Source: Promethearchaeota archaeon
GTDB lineage: Archaea; Asgardarchaeota; Lokiarchaeia; Sigynarchaeales; SOKP01
Assembly: GCA_004524515.1 (NCBI GenBank)
Contig: SDNV01000026.1
Location: 1-25,488, forward strand
Direction: 5' to 3'
DNA length: 25,488 nucleotides
Below are positions 1 through 7,195 of this stretch, in pieces (within the stretch, counting starts at the first letter, position 1; each line of letters starts with the position of its first letter). A program made the position numbers and the translations under genes. The notes beneath the pieces were generated by a model. That model saw only the letters and a list, made by a program, of their open reading frames with translations, was not told the origin of the DNA and ran no database searches.

Positions 1-87
1 ATTTAGTAAAAAAAACATGATTTATATAAAAAATAGAGAATAAAAATTTAATGTTTTAATAATGAATTAAAACCAAGGATGTTATGA

Positions 88-1224
88 TTAACCCTTAAAT
101 ACTATCGCAGGGTCTATCTTATGAACTTTTCTAGTTGAAATTAGAGAGCATCCTATACATATGAGCACTGTCAATCCGTATAACATAATGGATGCAGGAA
201 TATGAATTATAACTGGGACTATTGACACGGGTGAGGCTAAAATACTTATTATATAAGTTAAAATGGTTCCAAATATAAAACTCAAGGATGCATATATAAA
301 TACTTGACTTAAAAGCATTCGATTTAAATATCCTTTTTCAGCACCAAGTGCTTTAAGCGTTCCAAATTCTGGTATTTTTTCTTGAATTGTTTGATAAGTG
401 GATACAGAAATAATGATCATTGCGACGAAATAACCCATAATTACTAATATTAAAACACTACCACCCATTCCCGCTTCATTTACAATATAACTATGAGTAT
501 TATCTCTAAGTTCTTCCGTACTTATTACATTGACTTCTTCAATTATATTTTGATCCACTAACTCTTCAATATCATCTTTAAACTTATCAATAGAATATCC
601 GTGTTTAAAATCAATTCCAATGGTAGTACACCAGTTTCCTGCCCAAAGAGCAACTTTTTTTGCTGTTTCAATGGACATCCACGCATATGGATTAGACATA
701 AATCTAGCATTTTTACAAAATCCCACTACTTCCATATCTATCCGTCCAATTCTCAATTTATCACCGATCTTTAATCCTTTAAAAAATTTTTTAAAAGAAT
801 CATCCAGTATAACACCATTTTCTTTTTCCAAATCATCTATAGTACCTTCATATACGTCCCAAGGTTCAATTTTTTCACTGTCAAGTTCATAGCCAACAAT
901 TAAACAATATAACGTATAATCTTCATTCTCTGCTTCTGCTCCCGTAAAAATTAGTCTTTCTGTCTCTTTTATATTTTCCATGGTTTTTACTTGATCATAA
1001 ACCGATTCATTTACAAATCCACCACCTAAGATCATATCGCTATCTTCTTCTCTAATCCATGCTTCATAACCAAATCTATCAATAACTTCAGAAGATTTAG
1101 TTAGAGTACCATTCCACATTCCCGCACTGTATTGAACTAAAAAAATTGCCATGGTCATTCCAAGCAAAATGAGAATGAATTTACCTTTATGATAAGTTAA
1201 ATCTTTTATGGTGAGATTAACCAA
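88..1224 (-). CDS. FtsX/MacB-type ABC transporter permease (copy 1)
   Basis: This is a 378-residue membrane subunit of the FtsX/LolE/DevC permease class. There is one N-terminal membrane helix (about residues 15-33), a soluble extracytoplasmic MacB-like domain (about 40-245), and three C-terminal helices (about 254-277, 306-330, 345-364). The cytoplasmic coupling stretch EKIPEFGTLKALGAEK lies between helices 2 and 3, as in this family. The start is a TTG; the box AAGGTGAT (minus strand, 1240-1233) lies 8 nt ahead of it and supports this choice. A paralogue lies directly upstream (1470-2594), with the same MVNLTIKDL start and the same RKVH.IDP tail motif. FtsX permeases need an ABC ATPase, and none is encoded in the window; it could lie beyond the left edge. 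Substrate unknown (possibly a lipid, lipoprotein or peptide). Family call is firm; role is not. Confidence 0.9.
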   Translation of the reverse strand: MVNLTIKDLTYHKGKFILILLGMTMAIFLVQYSAGMWNGTLTKSSEVIDRFGYEAWIREEDSDMILGGGFVNESVYDQVKTMENIKETERLIFTGAEAENEDYTLYCLIVGYELDSEKIEPWDVYEGTIDDLEKENGVILDDSFKKFFKGLKIGDKLRIGRIDMEVVGFCKNARFMSNPYAWMSIETAKKVALWAGNWCTTIGIDFKHGYSIDKFKDDIEELVDQNIIEEVNVISTEELRDNTHSYIVNEAGMGGSVLILVIMGYFVAMIIISVSTYQTIQEKIPEFGTLKALGAEKGYLNRMLLSQVFIYASLSFIFGTILTYIISILASPVSIVPVIIHIPASIMLYGLTVLICIGCSLISTRKVHKIDPAIVFKG

Positions 1225-1232
1225 ATTAAGTT

Positions 1233-1240
1233 ATCACCTT
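1233..1240 (-). promoter_or_regulatory. Ribosome binding site fixing the TTG start of permease copy 1
   Basis: On the minus strand this reads AAGGTGAT, a strong match to the archaeal anti-Shine-Dalgarno complement, 8 nt before the TTG at 1224. It is the best reason to accept the TTG start. Confidence 0.7.
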
Positions 1241-1304
1241 TTTGATTCAATTTTTTGTAAATAGATTTTATTCATAAATAAAGAACAATTAAGGCGAAAT
1301 ATTA

Positions 1305-1326
1305 AATTTTTAGAGTCCAATTTTTG
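1305..1326 (-). promoter_or_regulatory. Shared upstream box, copy A (CAAAAATTGGACTCTA core)
   Basis: On the minus strand the core CAAAAATTGGACTCTA sits about 80-100 nt upstream of permease copy 1. The same 22-nt stretch recurs with 19 of 22 identities at 2682-2703, at nearly the same distance from permease copy 2. It may be an operator, an upstream promoter element, or a remnant of a duplicated promoter. The surrounding spacer is otherwise AT-rich and differs between the two copies. Confidence 0.5.
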
Positions 1327-1469
1327 AATTTTATAACAATTTTGATTTTTTTTTTTAAAAAAACTAATACTATATTCAGAATTTTAAAAAAATCTGGTTG
1401 GATTCGAACTATAAATTAAATAAAGCAAAATTTTTAATAATTTTAAAAAAAGTGTTAAAAAATAGGATT

Positions 1470-2594
1470 TTATGCTCTAAAAATTATTCCTGGATCTATA
1501 CTATGGACCTTTCTTATCGAGAATAATGAACATAAAATTCCTAAGCCTAAAGATGTACTATATATGAATAATGCCATTAATGGATTAACTGTTACTGATA
1601 ATGTTGAAAAAAGAGATAAAGTGGGAGCGCAGATTACTGCAATTAGAGTAGCAATAGCAAAACTTATTGATATGATTATGAAGGTTTGTCCAATTAAGAT
1701 ATGATCAACATATCGTTTATCTGCTCCTAAAGCTTTCAGAGAAACTAGCTCAGGAATTTTTTCGGAGACTGATTGATATAAAGTAATTGTAAGTACAATC
1801 ATAGCTACGAAAAATCCCAATATTGCGATAATTCCTATAGTACCCGCTAATCCCGTATCTATTAAAATGAACTGAGCCACATTATCTCTCATTTCTTCAG
1901 TAGAATAAACCTTTACCTCATTATCATAATCATCCATTTTTTCTTTTAAATCATTAACCGAAAACCCTTTTTTAATTGTTATTGCCAAGTATGTGCTTTC
2001 ATTTTCCAAATATAAGAGCCTCTTAGCAGTTTCAAAATTTACCCAACCTCGTGCATTACCTGTTGCTTGGAAATTGCGACAGAATCCTACAATCTTTATC
2101 TTATCATCGAATACTCCTGCTGTTAATTTATCTCCAAGTTTAAGATCTGGTATAAATTTTTTAATGAGTTGATCAACTATTATTGTATTATTCTTTTTTA
2201 AATCCTCTATATTTCCTTCAATAATGTCCCAAGGTTGCAAATGTTCATTATTTTTTTCGATTCCTATAACATCAATACCTGTATCTTCTTCTTTAAATTT
2301 TACATCAATCCAATCACTAATGAATCTATCCACGTCTTCTACACATTCCAAACTCTTTACCTTATGATAAATATCATCCGGAATAATACCTCCCATCATA
2401 ATATTCGGACGATTTTTTTGTAGCACATACGCATCATAATCACTATTATCAATCACTCGGGTAGATTCATCTAAAGTACCTGTAATCATACCCATACCAA
2501 TATGGACCATGAGTAATGATACTGTTAACCCCATTACAACTAGAACTAGTCTGGTTGGTTCATGGCGCAGATCTTTTATCGTGAGATTAACCAT
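1470..2594 (-). CDS. FtsX/MacB-type ABC transporter permease (copy 2)
   Basis: This is a 374-residue paralogue of the 88-1224 permease with the same plan: helix 1 at about residues 14-34, an extracytoplasmic domain, then helices near 249-272, 301-323 and 338-360. The coupling stretch EKIPELVSLKALGADK and the C-terminal RKVHSIDPGIIF match copy 1, while the extracytoplasmic domains are much less alike. Such pairs may form a heterodimeric permease; this is an inference from adjacency and paralogy. The start is ATG at 2594 with no clear ribosome site. The 245-nt spacer to copy 1 contains its own copy of the upstream box, so the two genes are probably transcribed from separate but similarly controlled promoters. 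No ABC ATPase gene is visible nearby. Confidence 0.9.
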   Translation of the reverse strand: MVNLTIKDLRHEPTRLVLVVMGLTVSLLMVHIGMGMITGTLDESTRVIDNSDYDAYVLQKNRPNIMMGGIIPDDIYHKVKSLECVEDVDRFISDWIDVKFKEEDTGIDVIGIEKNNEHLQPWDIIEGNIEDLKKNNTIIVDQLIKKFIPDLKLGDKLTAGVFDDKIKIVGFCRNFQATGNARGWVNFETAKRLLYLENESTYLAITIKKGFSVNDLKEKMDDYDNEVKVYSTEEMRDNVAQFILIDTGLAGTIGIIAILGFFVAMIVLTITLYQSVSEKIPELVSLKALGADKRYVDHILIGQTFIIISISFAIATLIAVICAPTLSLFSTLSVTVNPLMALFIYSTSLGLGILCSLFSIRKVHSIDPGIIFRA

Positions 2595-2681
2595 TTAACT
2601 CATCTCATATCAATCTTGAAAAATTCTTTATTTTTTTTAATAAAATACTATTGAATAAAAATCACATAAGATTGAATTTAT

Positions 2682-2703
2682 GATTTGTAGAGTCCGATTT
2701 TTG
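2682..2703 (-). promoter_or_regulatory. Shared upstream box, copy B (CAAAAATCGGACTCTA core)
   Basis: This is the second copy of the box seen at 1305-1326, about 88-109 nt upstream of permease copy 2 on the minus strand. The 16-nt core differs from copy A at one position (C for T). It lies in the divergent region between this permease and the plus-strand gene at 2838, so it could act on either. Confidence 0.5.
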
Positions 2704-2837
2704 CTAAATAAAATCATATTTCTTAATATCTCTCAAAAAGAAACCCCAAAAATAATAAAAATTAAAAATTTAATTGTATGTAATACTTATCTAAGAATTA
2801 AAGATTTTAAAAATTAAATTAAAGAGTTGAATTATGA

Positions 2838-3428
2838 ATGGCGGATTTAAATTTAGAAGTAACCTATTTTGAAAAAGCTGGACCAACAAATACCGAGAAA
2901 GCTCTCGAAATTGCCAAAAAATATGCGGATAAACTAAATATTAAGGATATAATAGTTGCTAGTACAACTGGAGGTAATGCTGAGAAAATCTTGAATTTAT
3001 TTAACCCAAATGATTACAATATAGTTGTAATAACGCATTCCTATTATTTCGTTAATTCTGACGTAAGACAAGAATTTCCCGAGGAAAAAATGGATGAATT
3101 GAAACGGAGAGGACTTAAAATTCACTGTGGTACACATGCGATGAGCGGAATTGAAAGAGGAATTAGACTCAAAAAAGAAGCGTGGATCTTCGTAGACTTG
3201 TTGGCCAAAATGCTAGGATTTCATTTTAGTCAAGGTGTTAAAGTGTGTATTGAAATAGCAAGTACCGTATGTGATGCGGGTTTAATTCCTGACCTCAATC
3301 GCGATATAATCTGCATAGCCGGTACAGGAAAAGGGGCTGACACGGTTTGCCTAATAAAACCCGCACCAACTAGTGAATTTAAAAATCTTAGGGTAAAGGC
3401 TATCTTGGCAAAACCATTTCAATTTTAA
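2838..3428 (+). CDS. Stand-alone pyruvate kinase C-terminal (alpha/beta) domain protein
   Basis: This 196-residue protein consists of a single domain like the C-terminal allosteric domain of pyruvate kinase (PK_C family), without the catalytic barrel. Visible features are an N-terminal helix (TNTEKALEIAKKYADKL), the strand-turn IIVASTTGGNA (about residues 38-48), which corresponds to the phosphate-binding turn of that domain, and a glycine-rich IAGTGKGAD near residue 160. Stand-alone versions are common in archaea and have no settled function; phosphate or effector binding is plausible. The start is ATG with only a weak ribosome site. It is followed after 48 nt by threonine ammonia-lyase on the same strand, so the two may be co-transcribed. 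The gene is intact and of normal length for the stand-alone family. Confidence 0.8.
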   Translation: MADLNLEVTYFEKAGPTNTEKALEIAKKYADKLNIKDIIVASTTGGNAEKILNLFNPNDYNIVVITHSYYFVNSDVRQEFPEEKMDELKRRGLKIHCGTHAMSGIERGIRLKKEAWIFVDLLAKMLGFHFSQGVKVCIEIASTVCDAGLIPDLNRDIICIAGTGKGADTVCLIKPAPTSEFKNLRVKAILAKPFQF

Positions 3429-3476
3429 TTTGATTTCCTAATTCTTTTATATTATATTTTAATCAACTAGAAAAAT

Positions 3477-4700
3477 ATGTCAAATCAAGATTATATAAAT
3501 GAAATAAAGCGAATCAGAGAATCGTTTTCGGATTTAGTGCATTATACTCCCTTAGAATTAAACCATACTTTTTCCGTTATTTCTAATAATAATATATATC
3601 TCAAATTAGAAAATTTTCAAAGAACGGGATCCTTTAAAATTAGAGGTGCTTATAACAAAGTCTCACGATTAACTGATCCAGAGAAAAATGCGGGTGTTAT
3701 TACTGCTTCTGCTGGGAATCATGGTCAAGCAGTGGCTTTGGCTGCTAAGCTTTTTAACATTAAATCGACCATTGTGGTACCAGAGGGGGCTCCTATTGTT
3801 AAAATCGAAGCTATTAAAAATTATAACCCCAAAGGTCAGGTAATAGAATATGGCAGGACATATGATGAGGCCTATCAAAAAGCTCTTGAAATTAGAGAAA
3901 AAGATAATTTTGTATTTATTCCTGCTTTTAATGATAGAGACGTAATTAAAGGACAAGCAACTATTGGTCTTGAAATATTAGAGCAATTATCTGATATTGA
4001 TTATATATTTTGCCCAATTGGAGGAGGTGGTTTAATAAGTGGCATTAGTTCATATTGTAAACAAAAAAATAAGTCAATTAAGATTATTGGAGTTCAATCT
4101 AAAAATGCTCCCTCCATGAAAGAATCCTTTATGAAAAATAAAATTTCTACCATGGAACTGAAAGAAACAATATGTGATGGAATTGCAGTTAAACAACCTG
4201 GAGATATTACGTATAAAATGATTAAGAAAAATGTCGAGGATATCGTTCTGGTATCTGATGAAGAGGTCGCAAATACCATTTTACTATTATTAGAAAGAGC
4301 AAAATTATTTGTTGAAGGAGCTGGAGCAGCAGCCTTAGCAGCAGTGATTCATAAAAAAATTGAACTTCAAAACAAAAATATAGTTGTAATCATATCGGGA
4401 GGCAATTTAACCCCAAATTTATTAAACCGAATCATTACTAAGGGATTGATAAAAGGAGGACGATTAGTAAAGTTTAAAACTAAGCTACCTGATATTCCAG
4501 GAGCATTATTGAATGTATTAAAAATAATTGCTGAAGAAAAAGGCAATATTATTTCAATTACTCATGATAGAGAGCGCTTAGAACTGGAATATAAAATGAC
4601 AGAAGTTATTATTGAACTTGAAACAAGAGATTTTGAACATATCAACCTAATTTTAACCAAATTAAAAGACCATTTTGAGATTGAGATTCTAAAATTTTAA
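3477..4700 (+). CDS. ilvA: Threonine ammonia-lyase (threonine deaminase), short ACT-domain form
   Basis: This 407-residue PLP enzyme converts threonine (and often serine) to 2-oxobutanoate and ammonia, the first step toward isoleucine. The PLP lysine is K54 in GSFKIRGAYNK. The substrate loop SAGNHG is at 78-83 and the phosphate-binding GGGGL at 182-186. The C-terminal region from about 330 begins with LPDIPGALLNVLKIIAEEKG, typical of an ACT regulatory domain, so allosteric control by a branched-chain amino acid is likely. The length fits the one-ACT bacterial/archaeal form (IlvA or TdcB type) rather than the longer two-ACT IlvA of E. coli. The start is ATG; the short AT-rich leader has no ribosome site. 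It closely follows the pyruvate-kinase-domain gene on the same strand. Whether the role is biosynthetic or catabolic cannot be read from the sequence. Confidence 0.93.
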   Translation: MSNQDYINEIKRIRESFSDLVHYTPLELNHTFSVISNNNIYLKLENFQRTGSFKIRGAYNKVSRLTDPEKNAGVITASAGNHGQAVALAAKLFNIKSTIVVPEGAPIVKIEAIKNYNPKGQVIEYGRTYDEAYQKALEIREKDNFVFIPAFNDRDVIKGQATIGLEILEQLSDIDYIFCPIGGGGLISGISSYCKQKNKSIKIIGVQSKNAPSMKESFMKNKISTMELKETICDGIAVKQPGDITYKMIKKNVEDIVLVSDEEVANTILLLLERAKLFVEGAGAAALAAVIHKKIELQNKNIVVIISGGNLTPNLLNRIITKGLIKGGRLVKFKTKLPDIPGALLNVLKIIAEEKGNIISITHDRERLELEYKMTEVIIELETRDFEHINLILTKLKDHFEIEILKF

Positions 4701-4782
4701 TTCTACTTTAAGAAGAAAAAAATTAGATAGAAATAAATTCATTGGCTAATTACAATAGATTCAAACAAAAATGTGAGTTTTT

Positions 4783-6570
4783 TTGAAGATTTCAAAAAAT
4801 AATATTCCTACTATAGATACATCTGAAAGATTTCACGGGTTACCCAATGTGGTTTTAGTCATAACAGATGATCAAGGTTATGGTGAATTAGGTTGTCATG
4901 GCAATAATATAATCAATACTCCAAATATTGATAAGCTTTATAATGAAAGCATACGTCTTACTAATTTCCATGTGGGACCCACTTGTGCACCTGCTCGGGC
5001 AGGTCTTTTAACTGGACGGTATTGTAACTGCACTGGTGTCTGGCATACAATTCTGGGACGTTCTTTACTCCGTGCGAACGAAGTAACTATGGCCGATTTA
5101 TTCAAAGCAAACGGTTATAAGACTGCACTCTTCGGAAAATGGCATTTAGGGGATAATTATCCTTTCAGACCTCATGACAGAGGTTTTGAAGTCGCACTCT
5201 ACCACGGGGGAGGAGGAGTTAGTCAGACACCGGATTACTGGGGAAATGACTACTTTGATGACACATATTTTCTAAATGGTAAGGAAATTTCATTCCAAGG
5301 ATATTGTACGGATGTCTGGTTCGATGAAGCTCTGAAGTTTATTGAAAATAACAAGAACAATCCTTTTTTTTGCTATATATCAACAAACGCCCCACATGCT
5401 CCTTATAACATAGCCGATTCATATAGCACTCCATATCGAGGGAAGGTTCCCAAATATAGGGCAAACTTCTATGGTATGATTACTAATATTGATGATAATA
5501 TGGCCAAGCTCAGGCTTAAACTTAAAAATTTAGGGATTGAGAATAATACAATCCTTATTTGGATGACAGATAATGGTACTTCTGCAGGGTGTCGTGTGAA
5601 TAGTCAAGGATTTGTTATTGATGGATACAATGCGGGAATGCGTGGAATGAAAGGCTGGGAGTATGAAGGGGGACATCGCGTACCATTTTTCATTTTTTGG
5701 CCAGATGGAGGATTTACGAAAGGCAGGGATGTTGATCACCTTACTGCTCATATCGATATTTTGCCTACATTGATAGAACTTTGCTCTATTAAAGTACCCA
5801 CACATCTTAAGTTTAGTGGTATTAGCCTTGTTCCCCTTTTATTAAATAAAAATGAAAATTGGTCTGATCGTGTAATTGTCACAGATTCTCAACGAGTTGA
5901 ATATCCTATTAAATGGCGAAAGAGTTCTACCATGACAAATCGCTGGCGTTTAATAAATGGTGAAGAACTTTATGACATAATTGCTGATCCTGGACAAAGA
6001 AAAGATATAGCAAAAGATCATCCTGATGTGGTTCAAAATTTACGGAATCATTATGAGAAATGGTGGGAAATAGTCTCAGCCACTTTTGATAAGGAATGTC
6101 CAATTATTGTAGGAACTGAACATGAAAAAATATCAAGATTAACAACTCATGACTGGCATGGAAAGTTTTGCGCGTGGCATCAAGGATTAATTCGACAAGG
6201 CATTAAATGTAATGGGTATTGGATAATTGAAATATCGGAGGAGGGTAACTATGAATTGGAATTAAGGCGCTGGCCAAAAGAAGAAGATCGAGCGATAACG
6301 GATGAAATTCCAGGTAAACTAACTGGTTGGTCTAGCAACTCTTTATGTAAAAAATTCACTAGTTATCAAGGTGGTAATGCTCTTGCTCTTAAAAAAGCAC
6401 GAATTAAAATAGGTAAAGAAGAGCAATCATGCGATATTGACCCTAAGATGAAAGGAATTAAGTTTACAGTTAAATTAAAATCGGGCATCACCTGTTTAGA
6501 AACTTATTTAAGTGGTGTGAATGATGATCCTATTGGCTCTTATTATGTTTATATTAAACGATTGACCTAA
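4783..6570 (+). CDS. Arylsulfatase-type sulfatase with C-terminal beta domain
   Basis: This 595-residue protein belongs to the formylglycine-dependent sulfatase family (alkaline-phosphatase fold), which hydrolyses sulfate esters. Calcium ligands D29-D30 are in LVITDDQGYGELG. The modification motif C68-A-P-A-R72 fits CxPxR, with Cys68 as the future formylglycine. K119 and H121 are in FGKWHLGD, H205 in NAPHAP, and D263-N264 in WMTDNG. From about residue 430 there is a second, beta-rich region (GYWIIEISEEGNYELELRRW) typical of larger arylsulfatases in Bacteroidota and Planctomycetota, so bacterial origin is likely. No signal peptide or membrane anchor is visible. The best start is a TTG at 4783; an in-frame leader of about 20 residues precedes the fold. 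A second sulfatase lies 0.6 kb downstream. Substrate cannot be assigned. Confidence 0.9.
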   Translation: MKISKNNIPTIDTSERFHGLPNVVLVITDDQGYGELGCHGNNIINTPNIDKLYNESIRLTNFHVGPTCAPARAGLLTGRYCNCTGVWHTILGRSLLRANEVTMADLFKANGYKTALFGKWHLGDNYPFRPHDRGFEVALYHGGGGVSQTPDYWGNDYFDDTYFLNGKEISFQGYCTDVWFDEALKFIENNKNNPFFCYISTNAPHAPYNIADSYSTPYRGKVPKYRANFYGMITNIDDNMAKLRLKLKNLGIENNTILIWMTDNGTSAGCRVNSQGFVIDGYNAGMRGMKGWEYEGGHRVPFFIFWPDGGFTKGRDVDHLTAHIDILPTLIELCSIKVPTHLKFSGISLVPLLLNKNENWSDRVIVTDSQRVEYPIKWRKSSTMTNRWRLINGEELYDIIADPGQRKDIAKDHPDVVQNLRNHYEKWWEIVSATFDKECPIIVGTEHEKISRLTTHDWHGKFCAWHQGLIRQGIKCNGYWIIEISEEGNYELELRRWPKEEDRAITDEIPGKLTGWSSNSLCKKFTSYQGGNALALKKARIKIGKEEQSCDIDPKMKGIKFTVKLKSGITCLETYLSGVNDDPIGSYYVYIKRLT

Positions 6571-6648
6571 TATCGTTAATAGAAAAACTTAATAATTAAA
6601 TTAATTCTGGATTTTCAAGATTCATTTATTTACTTCTATTATAAACAG

Positions 6649-6671
6649 AATTAGAGATTCAATATCTAATT
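6649..6671. repeat. 23-bp imperfect palindrome upstream of the 115-residue gene
   Basis: AATTAGAGATT and AATATCTAATT flank a central C and pair at 10 of 11 positions. The dyad lies 55 nt before the ATG at 6727, where a promoter or operator would be expected. AT-rich dyads of this length also occur by chance, so this is only a candidate site. Confidence 0.35.
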
Positions 6672-6726
6672 AAGTTATTTTTAAATAAATGAATAATATT
6701 AAGTTAAATGAAAGAAACAAAGAGTT

Positions 6727-7074
6727 ATGGAAAAAAATTTAAAAAACTCATTTGAACGTTGGCAAGAATTAAACAAAAAAGTCGAAGAATCATTCGGCAA
6801 ATTTGAATTCTCAGCAATAAAAGAGGTTAGAAAGGAACAAAGAAAGATTGAAGATTCTATTTATTCAATACTTTTAGAGAATGCTAGTGAAGATTTAAAA
6901 AACTCTTTGCCCTCTGAATGTGGTGAAATGGAAATTGGATACGACATGGAAAATAAAATATTTTATTATGTTATGTTTGATCCTGACTACGAGGAGAGTG
7001 AAGAGACCAAATTAATGGCCATCACCATCAATTTGGATAAAAAAGTGAATATCATTAAAGATTTCAAGGAATAA
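6727..7074 (+). CDS. Small acidic/helical protein of unknown function
   Basis: This 115-residue protein is not recognised. The N-terminal half (about residues 1-57) is rich in Lys and Glu with heptad-like spacing and is probably a helical hairpin or coiled coil. The second half has short strand-like stretches (MEIGYDMENKIFYYVMFDPD; then MAITINLDKKVNIIKDF). There is no signal peptide, membrane segment or metal motif. The ATG start is preceded by AGAG, a weak ribosome site. It sits between the two sulfatase genes on the same strand, 156 nt after one and 121 nt before the other, so it may share their context, but no functional link can be read from its sequence. Even amino-acid composition and codon use like its neighbours suggest a real gene. 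Confidence 0.65.
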   Translation: MEKNLKNSFERWQELNKKVEESFGKFEFSAIKEVRKEQRKIEDSIYSILLENASEDLKNSLPSECGEMEIGYDMENKIFYYVMFDPDYEESEETKLMAITINLDKKVNIIKDFKE

Positions 7075-7153
7075 TATTAATTAATTTGATTTATTAATAA
7101 TCAACTTTAATTTGAAATCGATAGAACTTGAAAATCATATATCATTTATAATA

Positions 7154-7170
7154 TGAATTATAATAATTCA
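7154..7170. repeat. 17-bp perfect palindrome upstream of the second sulfatase
   Basis: TGAATTATAATAATTCA is a perfect dyad (8 pairs around a central A), 25 nt before the ATG of the 7196 gene and just downstream of a TATA-like TTTATAAT (7145-7152). This position would suit an operator over the transcription start. All but two of its pairs are A-T, so chance occurrence cannot be excluded. Confidence 0.35.
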
Positions 7171-7195
7171 AAATCAAAACGTAAGGTATTCATTA

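Noticed and set aside
620..892. Open frame on the plus strand inside permease copy 1
   Set aside because: Antisense shadow of a clear coding region, no ribosome site, low-complexity translation rich in Ser, Phe and Ile.
1395..1410. A tRNA T-arm-like string (GGTTGGATTCGAACT; reverse strand GTTCGAATCC)
   Set aside because: The flanks do not pair as a T-stem, there is no acceptor, D- or anticodon-arm in range, and no CCA-side partner. Treated as chance similarity.
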